Shown: one piece after another, positions 1 to 6,791 of the stretch
Layout of the letters: the number at the start of each line of letters is the position of its first letter
Numbering within the stretch: the first letter of the stretch is position 1
Notes under the pieces: model-generated
What the model was told of the DNA's origin: nothing
What the model saw: the letters and a program-made list of their open reading frames with translations, nothing else
Databases searched by the model: none
Made by a program: the position numbers and the translations under genes
Assembly (NCBI GenBank): GCA_023443925.1
Contig: JAEZSL010000326.1
Location: 1-12,217 of the forward strand
Source of the DNA: Bacillota bacterium
GTDB taxonomy: Bacteria > Bacillota_A > Clostridia > Lachnospirales > Lachnospiraceae
DNA: 12,217 nucleotides
Direction: 5' to 3'

Positions 1-60
1 AGCCCATTCAGCTAAAACCTCATACCGCATTCCACCACCTGCGGCTCTCTGTAATGTCAT
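1..60 (-). CDS. 5' end of an unidentified gene cut by the window edge
   Basis: Only the first 20 codons would lie in the window, so the product cannot be named. The minus strand is open from ATG at 60 to the edge (MTLQRAAGGGMRYEVLAEWA), with an in-frame TGA upstream. The ATG at 60 has no good ribosome binding site. A second ATG at 30 (MRYEVLAEWA) is preceded by AGGTGG four bases away and may be the real start. The main support is outside the reading frame: a consensus promoter at 110-138 faces this ORF and would give a leader of roughly 40 bases. That something is transcribed here is likely; that this exact frame is the gene is less sure. Confidence 0.35.
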   Translation of the reverse strand, partial: MTLQRAAGGGMRYEVLAEWA

Positions 61-109
61 GTTAAAGCTTACTATTCTTTCTCAACGGTTTTCTCTTATT
101 AGTAAATAC

Positions 110-138
110 ATCATAATATGTTATTCCGGTTTTGTCAA
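110..138 (-). promoter_or_regulatory. Consensus sigma-A promoter facing the left edge
   Basis: On the minus strand the -35 box TTGACA (138-133) and the -10 box TATGAT (115-110) are separated by exactly 17 bases. Transcription would start near 103 and read into the partial gene at 1-60. A copy of the motif AACCGCTC lies just upstream at 154-161. Confidence 0.72.
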
Positions 139-203
139 TATGGAAATTCCGATAACCGCTCTGAAAGTTTCAATAAGGCCATAATAAGAAATTAGTATCC
201 CAA

Positions 204-233
204 GAGCGGTTTGAAATCAATTCAAAACCGCTC
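204..233 (-). terminator. Hairpin after the ABC permease gene, possible terminator
   Basis: An inverted repeat with arms of 12 and 13 bases (GAGCGGTTTGAA and its complement with one bulged base) and a short AT loop lies 38 bases beyond the permease stop. It is well placed to end the ABC transporter operon. It lacks a clean T tract on the minus strand (TTGGGATACTAATTTC follows), so termination efficiency is uncertain. The left arm can also pair with AACCGCTC at 154-161. Confidence 0.42.
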
Positions 234-270
234 CCTTTCTTACAGCAACTGTTTTTGGCCAGTGTACCGG

Positions 271-966
271 TTAATTAATATCCATCTTCTCAATATTTCG
301 ATAGGAGAAAATTGCAACAAACACCCCGATGGCACATAATAACACCGGTATAACCGTAACGGAATAAAGTGTTGTTCCCGGATTGCCAAATGATCCGTTA
401 ATCAGAAACGATATTATCACGGAGGCAATTATTGTTGTCGATGTGGATTTCTTCTTCATCCCAAAGAACAGCGGAATTAAACTAAGACCGGATGTAATAA
501 GAGCACTATATAAGATAGCAGAAAACCTGATTGTAATATCACTATAAATAACTCCCGCTGGTATAACAGGAATAATACTGACTAAAATCCTTAAACCTAA
601 TGTAATTAATACATTCTCCAAAATGATAGCGGTAAATATAATTAACCATGTAATTAATAATTTAGCTCCCATTATTTTCTTTCTGGGTATAGGATAGGTA
701 AACATGATTTTTATAGTAGAATTCTTAAATTCACTGATAATCAAACTGGATATGAGAACTCCTGCGAATATTGTAAATGTAACCCGTATAAATACATCTC
801 CAATTTCCAGCAACTCCTGTCCTGAGGTTATGAGTACCTCCTCATCCACATCGATCAGTCCAATTAAGGCAGTCAAAGAAAGTATTGACGCCGTAATAAT
901 TATGAAACTAATTCCGTATCTCCATATATTAAACTTTTTAAACTCCAGCTTCATTAATGAAATCAT
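271..966 (-). CDS. ABC-2 type permease, BcrB-like partner of the adjacent ATPase
   Basis: This 231-residue protein is the membrane half of an ABC exporter. Hydrophobic segments are visible at about 17-39, 62-80, 99-136 (probably two helices), 148-170, 173-190 and 201-225, giving the six-helix layout of ABC-2/lantibiotic-protection permeases. The N-terminal stretch (MISLMKLEFKKF) resembles the amphipathic lead-in of this family. The start ATG overlaps the stop of the ATPase gene as ATGA (963-966), and GGAGG lies nine bases upstream at 976-980, so the two are probably translationally coupled. With one permease gene present, a homodimer is likely, although a second permease elsewhere cannot be excluded. 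By family, the role is export or membrane clearance of a peptide or envelope antibiotic. The substrate is not readable from sequence. Confidence 0.88.
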   Translation of the reverse strand: MISLMKLEFKKFNIWRYGISFIIITASILSLTALIGLIDVDEEVLITSGQELLEIGDVFIRVTFTIFAGVLISSLIISEFKNSTIKIMFTYPIPRKKIMGAKLLITWLIIFTAIILENVLITLGLRILVSIIPVIPAGVIYSDITIRFSAILYSALITSGLSLIPLFFGMKKKSTSTTIIASVIISFLINGSFGNPGTTLYSVTVIPVLLCAIGVFVAIFSYRNIEKMDIN

Positions 967-1883
967 TGTTGTATTCCTCCGTTAATCAAATTCATAAAAT
1001 AATCCTCCAGATTATCACTTTTGCTCGTAACTCCATACACATTAACACCCGAAAGTACCAATTCTCTGCATAAGTTCTTCTGTGATATATTTTCATCATA
1101 GATACGGATACCATTATCTGATATCACTTTAAAATTATTTGTCCGGAAATGAGAATCCAAAATGGTAACCGCTTTCTTCAGATCATCTACCTGGATCTCA
1201 ATATATTGAAGGTTTTCTTTCCGTACATCCTTCATGGTAACCTCTTTTATTATTTTTCCGTTATTAATAATTCCGATTTCATCTGCTATTTGTTCAATTT
1301 CCGTAATTATATGACTTGAGATTAATATGGTTGTATTATACTGTTTCTTTATTTTCAGAAATAACTCACGCATTTCTTTTATTCCCATAGGATCCAGTCC
1401 ATTAATGGGTTCATCTAAAATCAGCAGTTCCGGTTTCGTAATCAATGCACGGGCTATACCCAGTCTTTGCTTCATACCTAGGGAAAATTCTGCCACCGGC
1501 TTGGAGCCTATTTTATCCAGATGGACTAACTTTAGCACCTCATTAATTTCATTATAATCATAAAACCCCATATACTCACAGTGTAATCTCAAATTTTCCA
1601 TTACCGAAAACTTATCATAAAATATCGGATATTCAATAATATTTCCGATTCTTTTTAAGTAGGAACAGGAGGATAGATTCAAAGTTTCCCCGAATACTTC
1701 GATAACTCCTGATGTAGGCTTTACTAAATTTAAAAGCATCTTCATAATTGTTGTTTTTCCCGCGCCATTGGGACCTAAAAATCCATAAATCTGTCCCCTT
1801 TTAATATCCATACTGACATTGCTTACCACTTCATTCCGGTTATATACTTTTGTAACTTCCCGTAATTTAATAATTTCATCCAT
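963..1883 (-). CDS. ABC transporter ATP-binding protein, BcrA-type
   Basis: This is the cytoplasmic ATPase that powers the neighbouring permease. With the start at 1883 the protein has 306 residues, a usual length for BcrA-like ATPases. Visible motifs are Walker A GPNGAGKT (37-44), the degenerate signature FSLGMKQ (133-139) where most families have LSGGQ, Walker B LLILDE (153-158), D-loop NGLD (161-164) and the switch histidine at about 191. The Q-loop position carries IIEYP with Glu instead of Gln, which is common in this subfamily. An upstream in-frame ATG at 1910 has GGAAG six bases before it and is a real alternative (315 residues). I prefer 1883 because AGTGAG lies seven bases upstream and the protein then begins MDEIIKL, like family members. 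A likely exporter of lantibiotic-, bacitracin- or cationic-peptide-type compounds. Confidence 0.9.
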   Translation of the reverse strand: MDEIIKLREVTKVYNRNEVVSNVSMDIKRGQIYGFLGPNGAGKTTIMKMLLNLVKPTSGVIEVFGETLNLSSCSYLKRIGNIIEYPIFYDKFSVMENLRLHCEYMGFYDYNEINEVLKLVHLDKIGSKPVAEFSLGMKQRLGIARALITKPELLILDEPINGLDPMGIKEMRELFLKIKKQYNTTILISSHIITEIEQIADEIGIINNGKIIKEVTMKDVRKENLQYIEIQVDDLKKAVTILDSHFRTNNFKVISDNGIRIYDENISQKNLCRELVLSGVNVYGVTSKSDNLEDYFMNLINGGIQQ

Positions 1884-2202
1884 AATCAGGCTCACTTTCT
1901 TAAGATTCATTTATGTCTTCCAGGTTATTATAAATGAATACGCAATTTATTTATAACAAATTTCTTACATATAAAACATTTTAATCTTACATTTATAAGT
2001 CTTTCTTTTTATTCGCAGGAGTTTAGTCCATTCATATTTTTACCTTTGAAATACATAAATACCAACAGACTTTGGTACTAACTTGTTGTAACAAGAATAT
2101 TTTTTTCTTAGGAGCACCAGGAGTACCTCCCGGTAAAAAAATAATATTGAGTGAGGCACAAAAACAAGGCTTTTTAATTTCATAGAAAACAATTTTCTAC
2201 GT
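1884..2202 (-). other. Leader/intergenic region between kinase operon and ABC operon
   Basis: This very AT-rich stretch must hold the ABC operon's promoter because a terminator closes the kinase gene just upstream. A TATAAT box is visible on the minus strand at 1932-1927 but has no good -35 partner at 16-18 bases. TTGGTA (2077-2072) followed 17 bases later by TAAAAA is another weak candidate. There are two inverted repeats: TACCAA-N6-TTGGTA (2060-2077) and CTTGTT-GT-AACAAG (2082-2095), which could be regulator sites or leader RNA stems. At 2110-2127 a nine-base near-repeat (AGGAGCACC, AGGAGTACC) lies between a T6 and an A7 run. No convincing gene was found. Confidence 0.5.
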
Positions 2203-2252
2203 AATAAAAATAAAGCACCGTAAAAAGTTTCCTGCTGCTTTTAACGATGCTT
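2203..2252 (-). terminator. Rho-independent terminator of the two-component operon
   Basis: On the minus strand AAGCATCGTTAAAAG (2252-2238) pairs with CTTTTTACGGTGCTT (2227-2213), with one G-U pair and one mismatch, around a ten-base loop. It is followed by the T-rich run TATTTTTAT. It begins nine bases after the kinase stop codon. Confidence 0.82.
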
Positions 2253-2260
2253 AATAAATG

Positions 2261-3205
2261 TTATGATTCATCCTGTTTTTTTAAAGAAACCGTAAATGCA
2301 GTTTCCACATAAGGTATACTTCTCAAACTGATACTGCCATTCATGGATTCAATCAGCCGTTTTGTAATGGTAAGACCTAAACCACTACCCTGATATTTTT
2401 TATTTCTCGAATCTTCCAATGTAAAGAGACGTTCAAAAACTTTGTCCTGTTTATCTTCAACGATCCCTTTCCCTTTATCAATAATTTCGATAGAACCTGA
2501 GGTTTCGTTTTCCCAGACTTTAACTTTCAGATACTTCCCCTCCGCACCGTAATGGACTGCATTCTGTATTAAGTTCCCAAGTGATCTTTTTAAAGCGGTA
2601 AAGTCCGCCTTTACTATTACCTGCTTATCCGGTATATCAAGTTCCACGAAAAAGCCTTCTGATTGCAGAACTTCATAATAATTTAGTATTTCTTCACGGC
2701 ATAGTTCGCTTATATCAACTGCTTCAGATTTCAAAAGTATGTCCCCGGATTCCAATTTCATTAAATCAAAGAAAATATCTATGACCTTTAATACATCCTT
2801 GGCATTTTTTTCAATCTTACACACTTTTTCATTCATTGTTTCCCTGTCCAGTTCAGATGTATTCTGCTGCAATAATTCGGCATATCCCAATATCACAGTT
2901 AGAGGCGTCTTTAAATCATGGGATATATTGGCCAGCATCTTTTTATTCGTCTCTTCCTGGGCCTTTACCTGGAGTTCTGCATTTAATTTTTGTTCATATA
3001 AATGATTTACCTCGACTAATAGCTGTCTGACAGACGCATGTTCTGTGTTAAACATAATTTTACTCTGTGATTTATGTTTAATGGCCTCGGAGATGGTATC
3101 TTTAAGCATAATAAGTTGTTTGGACTGGCTGGTATATTTGTAGAAAATCCAAATACTTAACAATAGCAAAATTATTATGATAAGGATTAATGTGTTTATC
3201 AGCAT
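2261..3205 (-). CDS. Sensor histidine kinase with one N-terminal membrane helix
   Basis: This 314-residue kinase autophosphorylates and passes phosphate to the response regulator encoded just upstream. A single hydrophobic helix spans about 3-23, followed directly by a charged linker. There is no extracellular sensor loop and no obvious HAMP domain. The H box NISHDLKTPLTV places the phosphoacceptor at His96, the N box is NLIQNAVHYG (Asn215), the G1 box is DKGKG (243-247) and the G2 box GSGLGL (273-278). All catalytic motifs are intact. The start overlaps the regulator's stop by seven bases and has GGGGGA upstream. Kinases with almost no outside domain, paired with BcrA/Bce-type ABC transporters, often depend on the transporter or membrane events for sensing. 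That is an inference here, from the BcrA-type genes lying downstream. Confidence 0.93.
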   Translation of the reverse strand: MLINTLILIIIILLLLSIWIFYKYTSQSKQLIMLKDTISEAIKHKSQSKIMFNTEHASVRQLLVEVNHLYEQKLNAELQVKAQEETNKKMLANISHDLKTPLTVILGYAELLQQNTSELDRETMNEKVCKIEKNAKDVLKVIDIFFDLMKLESGDILLKSEAVDISELCREEILNYYEVLQSEGFFVELDIPDKQVIVKADFTALKRSLGNLIQNAVHYGAEGKYLKVKVWENETSGSIEIIDKGKGIVEDKQDKVFERLFTLEDSRNKKYQGSGLGLTITKRLIESMNGSISLRSIPYVETAFTVSLKKQDES

Positions 3206-3903
3206 GGAAATTCCCCCAGCCTATAACCGATACCCCAGATTGTTTTAATGTATTCCGGTTCCGAAGGGTTATTTTCTATTTTTTCCCTTAATCTTCTGAT
3301 CTGAACATTTACTACATTTTCATCGTTCAAAAAGTTATCATCCCAAATCTCTCTGTATAATTGTACTTTCGTATATACCTTGCCCGGATGGGTAATAAAA
3401 AGTTTTAGAAGATTAAATTCTTTTGCGGTAAGATTTATGATTTCTCCATTCTTTTTTACAATAAAATTATTCGGCTCAATATCAATCTCACCCACGGTAA
3501 TCTTTTCATTCTGATTTACCGCATTCTTTTGATATTCTGTCGTTCTTCTTATAATCGCCTTGACTCTGGCCTGTAATTCCATTACGGAAAAAGGCTTTGT
3601 GATATAATCGTCTGCCCCGAACTCAAGTCCGAGTACTTTTTCATATTCTCCGTTTTTTGCCGACAGAATCAACACGGGAACTGTACTGGTCTCTCTTATT
3701 TTCTTTAATACGCTCAAACCGTCAATTTTGGGAAGCATCAAATCCAGGATAATTAAGCTCACTTCCTGATGCTTATTAAATGTATCAAGTGCTTCTTTGC
3801 CATCGTTAGCCGTATAGATCATACACCCCGGCTGCATAAGAGCTTCTTCAATCATATCGCATATATCATTGTCGTCTTCTACAATCAAAATCGAATAATT
3901 CAT
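3199..3903 (-). CDS. OmpR-family response regulator
   Basis: With the start at 3903 this is a 234-residue DNA-binding regulator. The receiver domain (about 1-118) shows the acidic pair ED-D at 9-11, the phosphoacceptor Asp54 in LIILDLMLP, Ser81 at the switch position and Lys103-Pro104. A winged-helix domain fills the C-terminal half, with the typical ending YIKTIWGIGYRL. I chose the ATG at 3903 because GGGTGGGAAG lies immediately upstream and the protein then begins MNYSILIVEDD. The ATG four codons earlier (3915) has no ribosome binding site. The gene is first in its operon, behind a consensus promoter at 3946-3974 and a tandem repeat array. Likely targets are the ABC operon at 271-1883 and possibly its own promoter. 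Confidence 0.94.
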   Translation of the reverse strand: MNYSILIVEDDNDICDMIEEALMQPGCMIYTANDGKEALDTFNKHQEVSLIILDLMLPKIDGLSVLKKIRETSTVPVLILSAKNGEYEKVLGLEFGADDYITKPFSVMELQARVKAIIRRTTEYQKNAVNQNEKITVGEIDIEPNNFIVKKNGEIINLTAKEFNLLKLFITHPGKVYTKVQLYREIWDDNFLNDENVVNVQIRRLREKIENNPSEPEYIKTIWGIGYRLGEFPC

Positions 3904-3945
3904 CTTCCCACCCATACGTAAAAATCTAACCGCTGTTTTCTTTTT

Positions 3946-3974
3946 ATCATAAACAAGTCTTACATGACTGTCAA
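3946..3974 (-). promoter_or_regulatory. Consensus sigma-A promoter of the regulator-kinase operon
   Basis: The minus strand reads TTGACA (3974-3969), a 17-base spacer and TATGAT (3951-3946). Transcription would start near 3939, giving a leader of about 36 bases before the ATG at 3903. The AACCGCT motif occurs within the leader at 3928-3934. The tandem array begins only a few bases upstream of the -35 box. Confidence 0.78.
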
Positions 3975-3980
3975 TAAGAA

Positions 3981-4168
3981 TCCCTTTTATTCTTTTTTGT
4001 GAATCCCGTTCATTTTTTGTGATTTTCCTTCAATCTTCTTTTCTGAATACTTTTTTATTCTTCTTTTCTGATTTTCTATTATTCACCTTTTCTGAATTCT
4101 CTTTCAATCTTCTTTTCTGAATTTTCTTTCATTCTATTTTCTGATTCTCTTTCAATCTTCTTTTCTGA
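3981..4168 (-). repeat. Tandem array of 24-25 base purine-rich repeats
   Basis: On the minus strand each unit begins TCAGAAAA and the best copies continue as TCAGAAAAGAAGATTG plus a purine-rich tail. Six clear units occupy 4145-4168, 4121-4144, 4096-4120, 4072-4095, 4047-4071 and 4023-4046, with lengths of 24, 24, 25, 24, 25 and 24 bases. Two decayed units starting TCACAAAAAA follow at 4003-4022 and 3981-4002. The first unit lies inside the end of the 70-residue protein gene and supplies its last codons and stop. The array ends next to the -35 box of the regulator promoter. There are no spacers as in CRISPR and no palindromes within units. Confidence 0.88.
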
Positions 4169-4364
4169 AAGCCTTGCGGTTAGAAATCACCAGAAAAACT
4201 GAATTAACGATGGACAGGATACAAAAGACCCATAATAATTTTATGGATATGTTATTGTTAATAAAGTTCATGGTTGGGTTATAAGTATCCAGTATCAGAA
4301 ATACAATAAATATTCCGGCTAATATAATTATGATATGGGGCAGGATATTCTTTATTATGTTCAT
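4152..4364 (-). CDS. Small two-helix membrane protein, function unknown
   Basis: A 70-residue protein I do not recognise as a named family. Two hydrophobic helices are clear at about 8-26 and 42-61, joined by a short polar loop with several Asn residues, and the protein ends in a charged tail (SNRKAFRKED). It is a real gene: AAGGAGG (4374-4380) sits nine bases before the ATG, and the upstream glycosidase-domain gene stops one base before this start. Its last codons lie within the first unit of the tandem repeat array, so the present C-terminus may have been created or altered by repeat expansion. As last gene of the operon it may be a membrane partner of the GtrA-domain transferase or the glycosidase-domain protein; this rests on position only. 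Confidence 0.75.
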   Translation of the reverse strand: MNIIKNILPHIIIILAGIFIVFLILDTYNPTMNFINNNISIKLLWVFCILSIVNSVFLVISNRKAFRKED

Positions 4365-4365
4365 C

Positions 4366-5430
4366 TTACCTAACCTCCTTGATTATAATACAGTCGCTTA
4401 CTTCTCTGCCTCCGCCGGCGGGGCGGTTTACTAAAGCATCCTGAAAGGTCATTTCAGAGGTCTTCCCGCCGTCTAAATTATAAGCCGTCTTACAGCCAAG
4501 TTTCTCAAACAGTTCAGAAAACCGGGTCAGGGTCAGGCCGTAGGAATAGCCGCTTTGGCGTCCGTCTACAACGATAAAGGCATAGTGTCCGGGTTCATAA
4601 TAACCGATGGCAGTTCTTGGATTCTCTTCTCTGATATGACTGTTGATGGTAAAGTTCTGAATACTCTTGCTGTTTGCATCAAGAAGTCTCGGGCCGAAAC
4701 TCCAAGCCTGGTAAGCACCTTCGGCAATCACCGCATCCACATCAAATTCCTTGGCCGTATAGGTTTTCATGGTACCGTCATAAAAGAGTACGCAAACATC
4801 CGAATCTCCGTTTTCCTTCCGGTATACTTCACCGTTTCGTATCACGACGCCTTTGCTGCCGTTTCCGTAATAGTCTCCGTTTATGGCTAAAATCGCATCA
4901 AAGGTTTTATCCATATCAAGCAGCTCCTCCGCATAACCGATGCCATAAGTATTATCAGCAAATCCGCTTTGGAGGCAGGCTATGTCGGCAAGATAAATAT
5001 CTGCCACATAATAAGTCACGATGTTACCGCCCTTACCTTCCGTATACTTATTAACCTTTATTGCTATATCCGGACTGGTATAGGAATTTTCAGCGGATAC
5101 AATGGTGTCTGTAAAATGCTCAGCAAATTTCAACCTCAAATCTTCCGTATTGTCCGTGTTAACCACAGTGTCCTGGCTTTGATTTGCCGTATCCGTACCA
5201 TTGCCTTCGTTTGCAGTATTCTGGGGCAGCTCTGCCTCTGATTCGGTCGTGCCCGTACCGTCCGGCCCGGTAGTATCCGGATTATTTTGCCCGGTTTTTA
5301 TCCCGCTGCTTTCCAGCTGTCTGGGCGTCAGATAATAAAACTGATAAAACCCGGCTGTATAAACCCCTATGATAACCAGATCTATGGCTATCAGGAGCCA
5401 GGCCGGCAGCAGCTTTTTACCTCGCTTCAT
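4366..5430 (-). CDS. Membrane-anchored phosphodiester glycosidase family protein (NAGPA domain)
   Basis: A 354-residue protein with a signal-anchor helix at about 9-33, a Thr/Gly/Asn/Asp-rich linker (about 40-95), then an extracellular NAGPA/DUF2233-type domain. Family hallmarks are NGDYY (184-188), NPRTAIG (270-276), VVDGR (287-291), YNLDGG (317-322) and the C-terminal RPAGGG...VSD (336-346). The founding enzyme removes GlcNAc from phosphodiester-linked sugars in the lysosome. Bacterial members are often found with exopolysaccharide or cell-wall glycan genes, but their substrates are mostly unknown. The gene overlaps the upstream glycosyltransferase by 14 bases and has AAGGAGG upstream, so the two are made together. 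It probably acts outside the membrane on a phosphodiester-linked surface glycan; that role is inferred. Confidence 0.88.
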   Translation of the reverse strand: MKRGKKLLPAWLLIAIDLVIIGVYTAGFYQFYYLTPRQLESSGIKTGQNNPDTTGPDGTGTTESEAELPQNTANEGNGTDTANQSQDTVVNTDNTEDLRLKFAEHFTDTIVSAENSYTSPDIAIKVNKYTEGKGGNIVTYYVADIYLADIACLQSGFADNTYGIGYAEELLDMDKTFDAILAINGDYYGNGSKGVVIRNGEVYRKENGDSDVCVLFYDGTMKTYTAKEFDVDAVIAEGAYQAWSFGPRLLDANSKSIQNFTINSHIREENPRTAIGYYEPGHYAFIVVDGRQSGYSYGLTLTRFSELFEKLGCKTAYNLDGGKTSEMTFQDALVNRPAGGGREVSDCIIIKEVR

Positions 5431-6490
5431 AATGTCCGCTCCTCCTTTTTAAACTTTTGTTAAATATAATAAACTTCTGAACTGTAAAACTGATAACAAA
5501 GAGGAATAATTCCGTCAGCAGTTTGGCCAGTGCTTTGTTCATACCCAGATAATCATACAGGCAATAAAGAATTGCCGTATTTAAGAACAAAATCATACCG
5601 GCCAGAGCCAGGTAACCGGCCATGGTCTTAAGCCGGTTCTCCCGGCTGCGGAATATAAATGTGCTGTTCAGATAGTAATTAAATGCTCCGCTTAGTATTC
5701 TGGCAGTTATATTACCTAATATTACGGCATACTCATTGCTGTACCCAAACTGAAATAAACGCACGAACAGAAAAAAGAGAAAGTAATCCAGTAAAAAACT
5801 TACAAAGGAGGCGCCGGAAAATGCCAGCAGATTTCCATAAATCCTTATGGAATCCCGCAAGGTACGAAAATGGGAACAGGAATTCTTTTCATCATGATAT
5901 ATGGTGGCTATGGGAACTTCGATAATGGTTGTTCCGTTTTTGGCACAGGTTAAGAGTACATTCATTTCATATTCATACCGCTCCCCTTTTATATTGGACA
6001 GCATCGGAACCATATGGTTTGGAAATGCCCTTAAGCCGGTTTGGGTATCGGATACCCATTTGCCGCTGATGATACGGAAAACATATTTTGTTACCGTATT
6101 ACCGAACAAAGAACGAAGAGGAATATTTTCTTTAAACCTTCTGACTCCCAGTACCAGCCCCGCACCTCCTTCCTTTACCACTGAGAGGAGCCTTGCCGCA
6201 TCTTCGGGCCGGTGCTGCCCGTCCGCATCCAGCAATACAATACCGTCGATGTCTTTATTGCTGCTTTCTATAAAATTTAGCGCTGTCTTAATAGCCGCTC
6301 CTTTCCCTTGGTTTTTTTCATGAGTCAGCAGGATGATATCCTTTTCCAATTGTTCAAATATTTTAAGAGTCTTTTCTTCGCTTCCGTCATTCACAACTAT
6401 GATCTTTTGAATACCCTGCTCCCGTAATCGGGGAACAAGATGTAACAGCATTTCATCCGGATTGTATGCCGGAATTATCGCTATATCCAT
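5417..6490 (-). CDS. GT2 glycosyltransferase fused to a GtrA-like membrane domain
   Basis: A 357-residue protein. The N-terminal half (about 1-215) is a family 2, DPM1-like glycosyltransferase with IIPAYNP (5-11), VNDGS (33-37), the metal/nucleotide-sugar motif LLDADGQH (86-93) and QTGLRAF (150-156). The C-terminal part has four membrane helices (about 222-241, 250-275, 298-318 and 330-350), matching GtrA. Such proteins typically load a sugar onto undecaprenyl phosphate on the inner face, and the GtrA part is thought to help flip the lipid-linked sugar. The start at 6490 was chosen because AGGAGT lies a few bases upstream and the protein then begins MDIAIIPAYN. The ATG at 6520 adds ten residues and lacks such a site. 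It is first in an operon with the glycosidase-domain protein and the small membrane protein. Confidence 0.92.
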   Translation of the reverse strand: MDIAIIPAYNPDEMLLHLVPRLREQGIQKIIVVNDGSEEKTLKIFEQLEKDIILLTHEKNQGKGAAIKTALNFIESSNKDIDGIVLLDADGQHRPEDAARLLSVVKEGGAGLVLGVRRFKENIPLRSLFGNTVTKYVFRIISGKWVSDTQTGLRAFPNHMVPMLSNIKGERYEYEMNVLLTCAKNGTTIIEVPIATIYHDEKNSCSHFRTLRDSIRIYGNLLAFSGASFVSFLLDYFLFFLFVRLFQFGYSNEYAVILGNITARILSGAFNYYLNSTFIFRSRENRLKTMAGYLALAGMILFLNTAILYCLYDYLGMNKALAKLLTELFLFVISFTVQKFIIFNKSLKRRSGHYEAR

Positions 6491-6791
6491 GTTAACTCCT
6501 ATCTGTGCGCTTAGACACACGTATAAATCAAGCGGTTGAAAAAATTGGGCCTGTAAAATTAATAGGACGTTGATTTGTAATAAAATAAATTTGCATCGAC
6601 TTGGGTCACCATGATTAGTATGTGTTAATATTAAAATAGTAAGTTAAAAATTACTTAAAATTTTATAAATGATTACATATTGGCATTTACCCGCTCTCAG
6701 GGTTAATCTTTCTGAATTTGCTTTCTTGTATTAGATGAAATTATATGATATATTGAAATAAATATTTAGAACAGAAAGGACAGGTGTCGAT
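6491..6791. other. Divergent intergenic region
   Basis: About 300 AT-rich bases separate the leftward glycosyltransferase operon from the rightward VOC gene, so both promoters should lie here. The rightward candidate is listed separately. I see no convincing -35/-10 pair for the leftward operon. AAGCGGTT, the motif shared with other intergenic regions here, occurs at 6530-6537. No ORF or strong hairpin was found. Confidence 0.5.
6726..6754 (+). promoter_or_regulatory. Weak candidate promoter of the VOC gene
   Basis: TTGTAT (6726-6731) and TATATT (6749-6754) are separated by 17 bases, which would start transcription near 6761 and leave about 31 bases before the ATG. The -35 box matches consensus at only three positions. 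The region is so AT-rich that a chance match is possible. Confidence 0.35.

Noticed and set aside
2101..2141. T6-hairpin-A7 segment as a terminator
   Set aside because: T runs come before, not after, the weak stem on both strands, so it does not fit an intrinsic terminator.
3981..4168. CRISPR-like repeat array
   Set aside because: Units follow one another directly with no unique spacers, vary in sequence and are not palindromic; no cas genes are nearby.
4674..5241. Long plus-strand open frames within the phosphodiester glycosidase gene
   Set aside because: They lie opposite a well-supported gene, have no ribosome binding sites, and encode basic, Ser/His/Arg-rich nonsense-like sequence.
5901..6323. 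140-codon plus-strand frame opposite the glycosyltransferase
   Set aside because: Shadow of the real gene, whose GT2 motifs are intact on the minus strand; no start signals on the plus strand.
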